Source: Bemisia tabaci
Lineage: Eukaryota; Arthropoda; Insecta; Hemiptera; Aleyrodidae
Length of the DNA stretch: 64,000 bases
Assembly (NCBI RefSeq): GCF_918797505.1
Contig: NC_092797.1
Coordinates: 54,720,157-54,784,156 of the forward strand
Direction: 5' to 3'
Part shown: one piece after another, positions 23,001-30,409 of the stretch
Layout of the letters: each line of letters begins with the position of its first letter
How positions within the stretch are numbered: the stretch's first letter is position 1
Notes under the pieces: generated by a model
Databases searched by the model: none
Told to the model about the DNA's origin: nothing
The model's input: only the letters and a program-made list of their open reading frames with translations
Position numbers and translations under genes: made by a program

Positions 23001-26000
23001 TCGAAAGAACATAAAAAACTAAGAATTTTGGCGCAAACCGCAAATCAATATCTTAATTTTTGACCGAGTTATGATAGGTCAAAGGTCAAATTCGACCTAT
23101 TTTCAAAAAATCATAACTCCGGTTCAAATTATCGTATTGAAAAAAATAAAACGGGAAAATTTACCAAATTGTAAGCACTTTTAAGTAAAAATCACAGAAA
23201 TTACTTCAAACTAATTTTAAGGGGGGTTTCGGACCCCAAAATACGTCAATTCAAAGGTCATTCAATTTTCCAGAAAAATAAGCCAATTTCCCCCAGATTT
23301 GCCTCCGTATTATCTCAGTAAGGTCAAAATTAGTTCAACATTACGTTGGCAAGTCCCCAAATTTCGGGAAAAGTTAAAAAAAAAAATTTAAACGGTCAAA
23401 TTTGATCACCTTAAATTTCGTTTTTTTTAACTTTTCGCCAACGTAATGTTGAACTAATTTTGACCTTACTGAGATAATACGGAGGCAAATCTGGGGGAAA
23501 TTGGCTTATTTTTCTAGAAAATTGAATGACCTTTGAATTGACGTATTTTGGGGTCCGAAACCCCCCTTAAAATTAGTTTGAAGTAATTTCTGTGATTTTT
23601 ACTTAAAAGTGCTTACAATTTGGTAAATTTTCCCGTTTTATTTTTTTCAATACGATAATTTGAACCGGAGTTATGATTTTTTGAAAATAGGTCTAATTTG
23701 ACCTTTGACCTTTCATAACTCGGTCAAAAATTAAGATATTGATTTGCGGTTTGCGCCAAAATTCTTAGTTTTTTATGTTCTTTCGAATGAGGTATCAGAA
23801 GATAGGGGTTGCTATTTGAAAAAAAAAAGTTGGGGTCCGCAGCCCCCCCCACGGGGGGGCCCGAAAATTTTGGGGGGCTCCAAAAGTAGCTAACATTGAT
23901 CGATGAACATCCCCAAAGTTTCGTTTCAAAATATTAATTAGGCAAAATTTTAGAGGGGGTGGAAGGGACTTTTGGGACACCCTGTATACATAATTGGACT
24001 ACATTTTGCAATTTGGAACTATAAATTCCAGCCTGGTTTAAAAACAACCTGTGTGCCATTAGTTTCCCTATGCACATAAGTGTTTTTCCAGAAGACCCAG
24101 AATTTATAGTTCCAAATTGCAAAATGCAGTCCAATTTTGGTTTTTTATTACTGTGTTTTATACGGAACTACAGACAACTGGATTCTTGGTCGCCAGGAGC
24201 AACAATTTGGCAACCCCTGATTCCCTCCATTTAAACCTATGCTAAAAAATCGATTCTTGTCGGAGCACATGGCCCCCCAAAGAATCGATACATTTCCATA
24301 GGTTTAAATGGAGGAAAGACGATGTTGCCAATTTGCTGGATCCGCCAATGTGGCCTGGAAAAAAGTACGGAACTACATTTCAACGTAGCGAAACGCCTGC
24401 TCCCAGATTGTATTTATCAAGTTTTTAACTGAAAATGTGGCAGAGTTTTCATCTGATTACATGTGAAATCAGCATGATTCGGGCAGCTCTTCTGCCGTGC
24501 TTTAGGAAAAACGCCGTATGAACCTTAAGGCGTTGCCAAATTTCATTTGAAAAAAACACTAGTTGTTAATATGTTTCTTCCAATTTCGCAGATAATTTTG
24601 TTTGCAGTTTGATCTAAAACTTCTGAAAATTTTAAGAAAAAATATTCATAACTCTCCTCAAAAATGAACATTTTATCGAAGGAAATTTGGCAACTCTCGA
24701 ATGTTCACACGGCGTTCTTCCTTAGTACGGCAGTATTCTGCCGTGCTATGGAAAAACGCCGTATAAACATTCGAGCTTCTCGCCGAAGTTTCAATGTCTA
24801 TTTTAAAGGAGAATTATGAATATTTTTCTTTTAAATTTTCGGATAATTTAGATCTGATTGCGAATATACTTCTCTGAATAATTGGTGGAAGATAATCACA
24901 GATTTCTTTTCATAATTTTTTCAGAGGAAATTTAGCAACGTCTGAAGACTCATGCGGTGTTCTTCCTCTAGGTGTGGTAGTATTGCACAGTTGTATTCCT
25001 ACATACATCGGTAAAAATTGTAGTTACATTTTTCAATCGTGAAACGACGTATTTTGTACAAGTATTAAAGCTTTGAGAATAGGTTGATTTGTCCTACTTC
25101 TCTCGTTGCCTTTGAAAAATGGTCGACCCAACAAATTCCCATAACATCAAAGCAACAAAAAAAATCCGCTATCCATTTTCATGTAAAAACTTGAATTGCC
25201 CTATCAAATTTGACGATAGCTGATAAGGCGTTGGTTCCTTGCTGCTTGACGCAGTCTATATGACAGAGTAATACAAGTGCGGCATGTTTTGACAGAGAGG
25301 ATAATCATTTCGCCTTCAATTTGAGGTGATGCAAAAGCAGTTGCCTTTGCGGCTTGGTCTCCGATGCAGGCGTTCTACCTACGCGATCTAACTTCAAATG
25401 AGAGCTAACCGACATGTGGGCCTGGACCGTCCGTAAAATGCGTAACGTTTCAGGAAGGAGGGAGATCGGAGGGTCATTTAGTTTCCAAAAATAAAATTAG
25501 ATTTTGATATCAGAGCGATATAAGAGGGCTACATTACTGAATTTCTGTTGTTTTTTTTAAGATTTACTAGGGGACTACGTCCCCTGACTGCTTCGCGGTT
25601 CAATCTCCCGAGGCGCTTTGCGCTTAAGCTGCCGTGGTAAGGAAGAACGCCGTATGAACCTTCAGGCGTTGCCAAAACACGACTTCCCCGATTAACTTAT
25701 GAGTATTTTCCTTCCAATTTTTCGGATAATTTTTTTCGCGATTTTACCCAAAGCTCCTGAAAATTTCAAGGAGAAATATTCATAACTTCACTGAAAATAA
25801 TAACATGCTATTTTAGCACCTATATTGTCAAAAATGTGTCTGGTAATCCCAAGATACTGCCTTTACTGCCCCCGCGGTCAACTTTACATCCTGTGAATGC
25901 AAATTCAACCGCGTGAGCAATCAAGGCAGCATCTTAAGATCACCAGACACATTTTTAACATCCTAGGTGCTAAAACAGCATACAATTTTTTTCAGTGTTT

Positions 26001-29000
26001 CTTTGATTACAAGCATTTTATCGAAGGAAATTTGGCAGCTCCCGAATGTTCTTTCGGCGTTCTTCCTTAGCACGGAAGTAAGGCGCAACGCATTACGTGT
26101 TACTCTTATGGCTCTATATCATCATAGAATAAGATATTTGAGTGAATTCATCGGCTCATGCGAATTGACGCACCTGGCAAACTCGGGGAAGCTGGGCACA
26201 TCGAGCGGGAAGCTCTGGGAGTCGGTGGCGTGCCAATGGAGGACGTTCAGCTTGCTCATGGCCATGGCGTCCAGGGTCCTCAGGATCATGTCCACAGGGA
26301 TGAAGTGCCGCGCGGTGTCCAGCATGAGTCCGCGGTGCCCATACACCGGTTTGTCCGAGATCTTCGCCACGGAAACGATGACCAGGTAGTTGTAAGCGTC
26401 CGACGAGTAGCCGGATATCAACTGGTTCAGCGTCTCCATCCCGTGCCGCGCCCCGTAGATCGTCCTCCCGACTATGTGCACGTCCACCTTGCTACCTAGG
26501 GAATAGTCCACCGTGGATTCATTCAAGTTTAAATTAGCAATGAGTGAACTCCATGTATCAAGAAGGGCGCAGTCTAGAATATCTATATGGGGAGATACGG
26601 TCAATGGAGAATTTGCATGCAAGTGTTTCATTGCTTCATCTGAAAGTGCTGAAAGAGCTGATTTCACAGTATTTTTTATAATTTTGTTCTAATATGGGAA
26701 ATAGTTAAAGTGAGAGAATGCACCGCTTAGTGACGTCATCTGGCGGCATTTCCCATTTAAACACACGTATTTTGGCAGATTAAATCATTTTGTCATATCT
26801 TCTCCAATAATTGTTCAATTATTGAACCAAGGGTAACCTCGTGTTCATTTCTCTCAGTAATTTCCGCTTAAACACAAAATTTATCAAACTTCAGACATCT
26901 GCAAATTCTCTATTCGGTAATTTAGAGGGGGGGAGCGTTCATAATGTAAGTAAGTCACTTTTCCAGCATTTTTGATCTCCCTCCCCTTGTAACGCTTTTG
27001 TGGCTAGGTTCGTACCCATCAGCACGTGCAAACAAAAAAGAGAATGCTCTACTCGACCCCCCCCCTCTCTTAGAGCGTTACGTAATTTATGGACGGTCCC
27101 TAGGACATGGAGCTTTTAGAGCCTAAAAGGGTAGCCAACCTATTAGCTTTAGGCCTTATGCGCTTTAGAACTCAATGACTTTACCTTGAGTCTCAACATG
27201 GAGGGAGTAGGATTCGTCGGTCTGCCAGTGAAGTGCAGTATCAGACGAATTTGTGGTAATTCTAACCGTGACGTCATTGTCGAATTCATTCGAGCAGTTG
27301 GCGCCACATTGCTCAAGCCAGGCGGACACGAAGCTCTGAGCTGTGAATGCTAGGAACTCTTGTGCGATTGAGCTTCGCTTTCCTGGAACCCGACGGCCAG
27401 CCACGTCCGCCAAATTGAAGATCACCCTCCCGGGGTGAAACGGAATGACCCGGTCGCTGAAATCAGAATGCTTCTTGAGAATTCCTTGTTGAAATAGATA
27501 GACAAAGCGAGAGGCAACGAGGCGCACAGTGGATCGAGTCAATCAAGGAGGTTGGACATGAAATGTTTGACTAAAACTGCAAATTTTGATGTTTATTTCG
27601 TCACATTACAAACTGTAAAGAACGTACTCAGAAGAAAATTTAACGACAAGACCAATAGAACTGCTTGTAGGACCTTAAAATTTTGCATAAACGGAGTTAT
27701 AAGCTTTTAAAGTTTCCAAATTTTGTCCGACCTCCCTTATTGACTCAATCAACTGTGCGGCGTTTTTCTTTACCACGGCAGTATAGGCAAAGGGGGTAGG
27801 AAATAATGCGTATATGGCAATGAAAGTATGGCATATATGGCAATAAAAGCGTAGGCAATAATGCATAACTTTAGGATCTCATGGGTTGCCGATGGTTAGT
27901 CACCCTTTCCTCCTTTGTTCACCGCAGTCTCCCGCTTCCACCAGTAGAATCGCTTCCTTTGTCTTCTTTGTCTATAGATTTTGTCGATTAATTTAAAAAA
28001 TCAGCCCGCATACAGAAGAATAGTCTAATTTAGTGCGAATCCAGACTTTAATTCAGTCATGAACTCAGAGCGCGTATCGCTGTCGAGGTAACGGGGGTCA
28101 AAGCGCCTTCAATTTTTGGCACCCGCAACACGGCCGTCCTCAGAGTACGAATAATTGTATCCAAGCGCCTTATGAACACCTCGTCTCATCTCTGTCGGAA
28201 TAAGGACTAACGGATGGTCCGGTTCAGCGTTTTCGATTTAAAGTAATAAATGCAATGACATTTTTTAATCTCTATTTATTATCGTCTTTAGGAATGGGAC
28301 CTTACTTCACGAAAGTTCAAAATTGAGAATCAAGAGACCATAGAAATCTAAAAGCAAAATGGAGTGTTCTAAAAATATTTTTGGGCCAAAACATGTTAAA
28401 CAACTTGAAAACAAACGAGAATTGTGGCAGTTTGAAGTTTTCCGTTCAAAAAACGCTGTTTTTATTTATTTTAAATACAATACCTGAACAAAGCCCAAAA
28501 CAGAGCTTTTTTGACGGAGATACTATTTAAATATTAATTTGCCGTTCACAAAGTTTAATATAACCTCATAATATGATACCACATCATAACTGGGCTAAAG
28601 TCTGAAAGTAATTACGATGGGAAGTAAAATTTCAAATTGAAACTTTTTTTGGGATCCCTCAGATGTTTGATCGACTTAGGGCCCAAAAAAACCCTTAAAG
28701 ACATTTTTTATTATGCCCAAAAGTTGTCTCTTTTCATTTTGGTGGCATTTGGAGTGAAATCCCCAACTAATTTACCTCTGCGGGCTCCGACCCCCCCCCT
28801 TTATTTTTTTTAAAAAAAAGAATAACTTTTAGGAATTGATTCAGACTCTTGCCACTAATAATGCATCGTACCTGATGGAAAACAATCACAATAAAATAGA
28901 AAACCAATGCTAGAGAACAACCAAAATGTCTGAGACTTTTCGGGGTGGTTTCAACCCCTTTTTTGCTCAGAAAACAAAAAAATTTATTAAAATTATTAAA

Positions 29001-30030
29001 AACCTATGTCCCTCAGACCCCCATTCGTGATAATAAAAAGGAACTCTTGGGTTTTCCCGGAAATATTTTTCTCACCTAAGAGAGGTGGGTCCAGTTGGTC
29101 GGGGCCACAGTGCCCCGTACTGACCGCAAGTAAGTCTGCACACCTCCAGCGTCTGACCCATGTCTTGGATGACACCATGTGATGATCCATCTTCGCTTCG
29201 CACACATTTACCCTCCACGCACCGCCATGACCATCGCCACCTTCAACAAATTGATCAGTAGCGAAATTTTGCCTGAATCGCATTGAACTGTTTTGTCGAT
29301 GAAACTAGGTATTTTAGGGGCCTTAACCCAATGGTAACCTGGAAAAATTACGGTTGCAAGTAGCATTGATTGCCACTTCTATTCAAAGTTACTGCCTAAA
29401 GAGTCCCTAGAGAGCAATGGCCATATTCTGTGTAAAAGCACTCATGAGTGTAGCGCGCGAATTATTTTCAGGTGAACACGGTCGATATAGCGCCTTCAAT
29501 TTTGGCACCCGCAACATGGACGTCCATTAAGTACTAATAGCTACATCCAAGCGCCTCAAAAAACGGTTCTGACGAAAGTTTTTCTACGGTGCTATTACTT
29601 TGGGTTGAAATCAACTTATAGGTGTTTTAAACGAGATAAAAGCTAAAATTTTCCCCCAAAATTTGGCAATGACTACTATTTTTGGCAAGACAAAGTGGCT
29701 GAGCAACATCCTCACAAAATAAACTCGAGCAGCTACATGTGCAAACACACTTTTTGGCAAATACCTTTAAAAGAGTAAAAGGTTAGGATTAAAATAAACA
29801 TGTTACGATTGAAAATAAAAATTAATATTGAAATGAGAAGCCTCTAGAATTAGAAAAATTCATGAATAGTTCATTTTTTTTATCTTTAAAATTAGGGAAA
29901 CTTGAAATTAAGCTTTATCGTGTGTACGTGTACAGAAATGATAATCTGACACTTACCCATCAGTTATTTTCAAGACTGCAGACAAGAAAATTGGTATCAA
30001 GATGACGTTAGAGAGTCGCCATACTGCCAT
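10611..30030 (-). CDS. GH20 beta-N-acetylhexosaminidase (chitooligosaccharidolytic NAG family), complete gene, 7 coding exons
   Basis: Coding exons, minus strand: 30030-29957, 29240-29076, 27456-27185, 26495-26174, 15254-14927, 13489-13272, 11028-10611. All six junctions are GT/AG, the phases agree and the sum is 1797 nt, giving 598 residues, normal for insect enzymes. The family removes terminal GlcNAc or GalNAc from chitooligosaccharides or glycans. A hydrophobic signal peptide (about residues 1-24) implies secretion or lysosomal routing. The N-terminal zincin-like part has paired Cys in WRCVEGKC and EVCRLTCGQYG. The GH20 barrel shows an Arg in YGHRG (about 225), HWHATDSQSFP (257-267), HMGGDE with catalytic Asp386-Glu387, and the C-terminal GGEVGMWSEYVDE. 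The stretch WYLDHGFWG in the last exon resembles NAG2 or FDL-type enzymes more than NAG1, but subgroup is not certain. The start has a good Kozak context, and a 5'UTR splice acceptor lies at 30057. Introns total about 17.6 kb and are full of MITEs. The upstream noncoding exon is not located. Confidence 0.95.
11099..11530. mobile_element. MULE-like MITE, 432 bp, 10-bp target site duplication
   Basis: The ends AGAGTCCCTTTATACCCAG and CTGGGTATAAAGGGGCTCT form terminal inverted repeats. AGCTGATATT stands directly on both sides (11089-11098 and 11531-11540), a perfect 10-bp duplication typical of Mutator-like insertion. It has no coding capacity. It lies in hexosaminidase intron 6. Confidence 0.8.
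11541..11625. repeat. Family H fragment
   Basis: AAATTGATAGACAAAGC followed by GATCCTACTGACTAAAAC is one arm of family H, directly after the MULE-like MITE. Confidence 0.5.
11717..11824. repeat. 108-bp MITE-like inverted repeat
   Basis: AGTAAAGTGGCCTTGATACC and GGTATCAAGGCCACATTACT are inverted copies about 50 bp apart. It is a single copy in the window. Confidence 0.6.
11945..12970. repeat. Fold-back array (family P)
   Basis: Units containing CACATTCGCAACTGTAATCA, GCAAAGCACAAGTGCGTGC and TTTCGTGATTAGCA occur at 11945-12120 and 12140-12245. Diverged inverted copies lie at 12600-12850 and 12850-12970. The spacer at about 12340-12390 carries a decayed half of the family-I palindrome. Confidence 0.6.
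13272..13489 (-). CDS. Hexosaminidase exon 6
   Basis: The exon encodes residues 388-459, beginning VAFSCWNST directly after the catalytic Glu, in agreement with the family pattern DEV.F.CWNS. It continues to PIILWSSELTQPD. It joins in phase 0 to exon 5, and its donor ATAG|GTAAAA splits an Arg codon shared with exon 7. Confidence 0.94.
13490..14059. other. Hexosaminidase intron 5, no other feature
   Basis: AT-rich sequence; no repeats recognised in this part. Confidence 0.4.
14060..14129. repeat. Family B MITE, right end
   Basis: CGGCAACGTCTGAAGGCTCAT and CGTTTTTCCTTAGCAC match the family-B right end. The left end is missing. Confidence 0.6.
14231..14893. repeat. Nested fold-back: family A-related arms around family O
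   Basis: The outer arms (GACAGAGAGGATAATCATTC and its inverted counterpart near 14780) enclose a 270-bp family-O element (about 14420-14690, TCGACGGTGTAAGTCGGC). The total hairpin is about 660 bp. Its right side ends 34 bp from hexosaminidase exon 5. Confidence 0.65.
14927..15254 (-). CDS. Hexosaminidase exon 5: catalytic exon
   Basis: The exon encodes residues 279-387 and ends exactly at HMGGDE, so the catalytic Asp386-Glu387 pair is its last two codons. It also holds IDAPAHAGNGWQW and CVQPPCGQLNP. The Gln in CVQPP sits where the structurally studied moth chitinolytic enzyme has a Glu. The exon is much more GC-rich than the flanks and is hemmed in by inverted-repeat elements ending about 30 bp away on both sides. 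Confidence 0.95.
15283..15545. repeat. Family A-related element
   Basis: It contains TTCGCCTTCAATTGGAGGTG, then CAAGCCGCATCAGCTATTGC and GCCAAATTTAACCGGG. It starts 28 bp upstream of the exon 5 acceptor. Confidence 0.6.
15827..15970. repeat. Family F MITE
   Basis: The arms are TTTTGCAATTTGGAACTTT and TTATAGTTCCAAATTGCAAA, with TGGACT and AGTCCA ends. Confidence 0.75.
16513..16545 (+). promoter_or_regulatory. TATA box plus initiator core promoter on the plus strand
   Basis: TATAAAAG is at 16513-16520 and TCAGT, the arthropod initiator, is at 16541-16545 with its A at 16543. The first T of the TATA box lies exactly 30 nt upstream of the Inr A, the canonical spacing. An ATG follows at 16576 with two usable donors (ATGG|GTGAGC and GCAG|GTCAGT). 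It lies inside the hexosaminidase 10.9-kb intron, antisense to that gene. Whether it is active is unknown. Confidence 0.55.
16543..22561 (+). CDS. Candidate spliced gene nested antisense in hexosaminidase intron 4 (unrecognised 61-residue product)
   Basis: Proposed exons are 16543-16579 (ATG at 16576, ends ATGG|GTGAGC), 21236-21262, 21320-21417 and 22505-22561 (ends TAG). Phases fit throughout: 1-1, then 0. The model gives 61 residues; the middle includes VFRAELLFSRIKNGMEQRKH and the end is PSLSQGDFNAGVEK. The 98-nt exon has an AG acceptor, a strong GTAAGT donor and a charged, amphipathic, protein-like frame, so it is the best supported part. I do not recognise the protein. The intron between the second and third exons would be only 57 nt with a poor pyrimidine tract. 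Linking the promoter at 16.5 kb to exons nearly 5 kb away is inference. The exons could instead be relics carried by repeats. Confidence 0.35.
16611..16640. repeat. (TTGTG)n microsatellite
   Basis: About six uninterrupted copies of the pentamer, just downstream of the TATA/Inr promoter candidate. Confidence 0.85.
16730..17300. repeat. AT-rich low-complexity block with (TTAC)n
   Basis: Runs of TTTAAATTTT-type sequence on the left are mirrored by AAATTTTTAAAA runs on the right, giving a loose palindrome. A TTAC/ACTT microsatellite lies at about 16968-17015. Confidence 0.6.
17566..18135. repeat. Fold-back element built of TCGATCGA-rich units (family K)
   Basis: The ends GGAGGGTAT and ATACCCTCC are inverted. 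Inside, short units combining GTGAATCGATCGACA, GAATCAATCGA and CGAAAAATGAAAACG repeat in one orientation up to about 17850 and in the other after it. ATCGATCGA-type words occur dozens of times. Confidence 0.8.
18531..18632. repeat. Family Q MITE
   Basis: The ends CTGACATAAGGGCGTAGCTA and TAGTTACGCCCTTCTGTCAG are inverted. Other copies are at 19653-19754 and 33648-33750. Confidence 0.65.
18632..18904. repeat. Family H MITE, complete
   Basis: GGGCCGATTATTGAAATTG and CAATTTCAACAATCGGCCC are the ends; GATAGACAAAG and CTTTGTCTATC lie inside. It abuts the family-Q copy. Confidence 0.7.
18905..19652. other. No repeat recognised; contains one micro-exon-like acceptor
   Basis: AT-rich DNA. TTAGTTTGTTTCAG at 19221-19234 precedes an open stretch reading SAKNEENAPHDEPLKTE, discussed in the findings. 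Confidence 0.35.
19653..19754. repeat. Family Q MITE
   Basis: The ends CTGACGTAAGGGAGTACC and GTGCCCTTACATCAG are inverted. Confidence 0.6.
19829..19951. repeat. Short inverted-repeat element
   Basis: AATAGTGCTGCGTCCACAC and GTGTGGACCCAGCACTATT are inverted copies about 85 bp apart. Confidence 0.55.
20189..20352. mobile_element. hAT-like MITE (family C)
   Basis: CAGTGGCGTGGCGTGAATTG and CAATTCACGCCATGCCACT are the terminal inverted repeats. ATCGAT words lie near both ends and ATTTAAACCTATGG is mirrored inside. Confidence 0.7.
20490..20760. repeat. G-rich tandem repeat, about 60-70-bp unit
   Basis: About four diverged units contain ATCGCGGAGTAGGGTTTCC and GTTCCCGGGGAGAGGGGGG. Composition is very unlike the surrounding AT-rich intron. 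Confidence 0.65.
20789..21055. repeat. Very GC-rich hairpin flanked by poly-T and poly-A
   Basis: GGCTTGCTGAGATCCTCCGG and its inverted partner form the ends of about 125-bp arms. A run of about 20 T precedes the hairpin and about 18 A follow it, so the homopolymers are part of the inversion. Smaller CCCCCCGCGAGGGGGG-type palindromes sit in the middle. Confidence 0.75.
21151..21207. repeat. 14-bp tandem repeat
   Basis: Four copies of GGGATCATCGTACC with small changes, followed by a T run that could act as a polypyrimidine tract for the acceptor at 21235. Confidence 0.8.
21320..21417 (+). CDS. Exon-like segment with open, protein-like frame
   Basis: An AG at 21318-21319 and a consensus donor GTAAGT at 21418 bound 98 nt. 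In phase 1 it reads 32 residues without a stop, including TTSVFRAELLFSR and NGMEQRKHGAASAL. It is not similar to any repeat family seen in this window. Its bases 21327-21345 are the exact reverse complement of 19277-19295. Confidence 0.4.
21608..21866. repeat. Family B MITE, well preserved
   Basis: TACTGCCGTGCTGAGGAAAA and TTCTTCCTTAGCACGGCAGTA are the inverted ends; the interior has mirrored AAAGTTATGAATATTT motifs. Confidence 0.75.
22211..22470. repeat. Family B MITE
   Basis: TACTGCCGTGCAAAAGAAGA and CTCTGTAGCACGGCAGT are the inverted ends. Confidence 0.7.
22801..23986. mobile_element. 1.19-kb fold-back element with about 590-bp arms (family G)
   Basis: It begins TACAGGGTGTCCCAAAAGTC and ends in the exact inverse, with TA on both outer sides as a possible target duplication. 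The arms stay nearly identical by eye over their whole length; the right arm lacks about 17 bp near the centre. The central spacer is only about 30-40 bp and AT-rich. The same peptide fragments appear on both strands because of the symmetry. No transposase is encoded. Confidence 0.85.
23992..24135. repeat. Family F MITE
   Basis: TTGGACTACATTTTGCAATT and TTGCAAAATGCAGTCCAA are the ends. It lies 5 bp from the family-G element. Confidence 0.75.
24203..24335. repeat. Short MITE related to family C (subfamily C2)
   Basis: AATTTGGCAACCCCTGATTC and GATGTTGCCAATTT form the ends; CCATTTAAACCTATG and CATAGGTTTAAATGG are mirrored. A diverged copy is at 34075-34220 and a partial one at 40745-40800. Confidence 0.6.
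24490..24735. repeat. Family B MITE
   Basis: TCTGCCGTGCTTTAGGAAAA and TTCCTTAGTACGGCAGTA are the inverted ends. Another copy follows without spacer. Confidence 0.75.
24736..24983. repeat. Family B MITE, abutting copy
   Basis: TTCTGCCGTGCTATGGAAAA opens it; the right end is worn (TCTAGGTGTGGTAGTA). Confidence 0.7.
25160..25450. repeat. Family A-related fragment
   Basis: CAAATTTGACGATAGCTGAT, TTGGTTCCTTGCTGCTTGAC and GACAGAGAGGATAATCATTT follow the same order as in the 14.2-kb fold-back. The motif GGACCGTCCGTAAAATGCG at 25429 belongs to family T. Confidence 0.55.
25628..26080. repeat. Family B MITE interrupted by another MITE
   Basis: The outer ends CTGCCGTGGTAAGGAAGAAC and CTTCCTTAGCACGGAAGTA are family B. 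The extra length is the nested element at 25809-25978. The right end is 94 bp from hexosaminidase exon 4. Confidence 0.7.
25809..25978. repeat. 170-bp MITE nested in family B
   Basis: TATTTTAGCACCTATATTG and ATCCTAGGTGCTAAAACA form the ends, and AAAATGTGTCTGGTAATC is mirrored by ATCACCAGACACATTTTT. Only copy in the window. Confidence 0.65.
26174..26495 (-). CDS. Hexosaminidase exon 4: first half of the GH20 barrel
   Basis: The exon encodes residues 172-277. Visible family landmarks are YGARHGMETLNQL, YGHRGLMLDTARHF with the sugar-binding Arg, and HWHATDSQSFPLDVPSFPE. The Ala in HWHA replaces the more usual Ile or Leu. The acceptor is CCCTAG|GT and the donor CCAG|GTGCGT. A family-B MITE ends 94 bp beyond the donor. 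The next exon is 10.9 kb away. Confidence 0.95.
26922..27101. repeat. Family T element with G-run and C-run ends
   Basis: TTTAGAGGGGGGGAGCGTTC and CTTAGAGCGTTACGTAATTT lie at opposite ends, the latter followed by GGACGGTCCC. A related G-rich segment ends in GGATGGTCCC near 53615. Confidence 0.5.
27185..27456 (-). CDS. Hexosaminidase exon 3: N-terminal alpha/beta domain
   Basis: The exon encodes residues 81-170, starting DRVIPFHPGRVIF and ending YSLHVETQ. This is the substrate-independent N-terminal domain before the barrel. The acceptor TTTCAG|C completes a Ser codon from exon 2, and the donor CAAG|GTAAAG leaves phase 1. The match to the family is weaker here than in the barrel, as is usual for this domain. 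Confidence 0.9.
27457..29075. other. Hexosaminidase intron 2 with repeat fragments
   Basis: It contains a family-B right end at about 27750-27784, a family-H arm at about 27915-28016 and a 70-bp family-N copy at 28101-28172. The rest is AT-rich and plain. Confidence 0.5.
29076..29240 (-). CDS. Hexosaminidase exon 2: Cys-rich N-terminal segment
   Basis: The exon encodes residues 26-79, beginning WRWSWRCVEGKC and ending LWPRPTGPTSL. The segment TLEVCRLTCGQYG is a hallmark of insect hexosaminidases. The longest open frame over this stretch is a different frame; the family motif and the phases of the neighbouring exons decide the reading. Acceptor is TTGAAG|G and donor is AG|GTGAGA. Confidence 0.93.
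29489..29557. repeat. Family N 70-bp repeat
   Basis: AGCGCCTTCAATTTTGGCACC to CATCCAAGCGCCTC matches 28101-28172 and is related to the tandem units at 51961, 52227 and 52429. Confidence 0.55.
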
Positions 30031-30056
30031 GACGGAGCCAGGCGGTCAGCTCGACC
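29957..30056 (-). CDS. Hexosaminidase exon 1: 5'UTR end, start codon and signal peptide
   Basis: ATG is at 30030-30028. The encoded peptide starts MAVWRLSN and continues with a hydrophobic Ile/Leu/Val core, typical of a cleavable signal peptide. The donor reads GG|GTAAGTG, leaving phase 2. A pyrimidine-rich acceptor ending TTTCAG sits just before 30056, so at least one noncoding exon lies further upstream on the minus strand. The ATG has G at -3 and G at +4. Confidence 0.88.
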
Positions 30057-30409
30057 CTGAAACAAGATGAAAAAGCAAATAAGATTTTCAAGTTACTCAG
30101 AAGTTACCAATAACTCATAAAGATACATGTACTGTTAATTTTTTTCATTTTGAAAGTCCTTAATGCTTAGGTGCTGACTTTTTTGAAATTTCTCAGAATG
30201 AATAATCATTAGTGAGTATACACATGTGTCATGGGATGGGTCATTTATCCCACACGACATGATCCTTCGTAATCCGATTACTTCTTAAATCACTGATGTT
30301 TCAACTAGTTGTTCATTGAAGAATCAAATAAGAGGATACCACGGGCAGCAATCAGAGTTGAGCTATAGTCGATGTCGTAAGTCGAAGTCACGAGAGTTAC
30401 AAACAAATG

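Noticed and set aside
22735..23980. Near-identical 61-85-codon frames on opposite strands
   Set aside because: They are the same translated arm of the fold-back element, not duplicated genes.
26158..26499. Frame antisense to hexosaminidase exon 4
   Set aside because: Shadow of the coding strand with no domain.
28996..29283. 95-codon minus frame over hexosaminidase exon 2
   Set aside because: Wrong frame. The conserved motif EVCRLTCGQYG and splice phases fix a different frame from 29240 to 29076.
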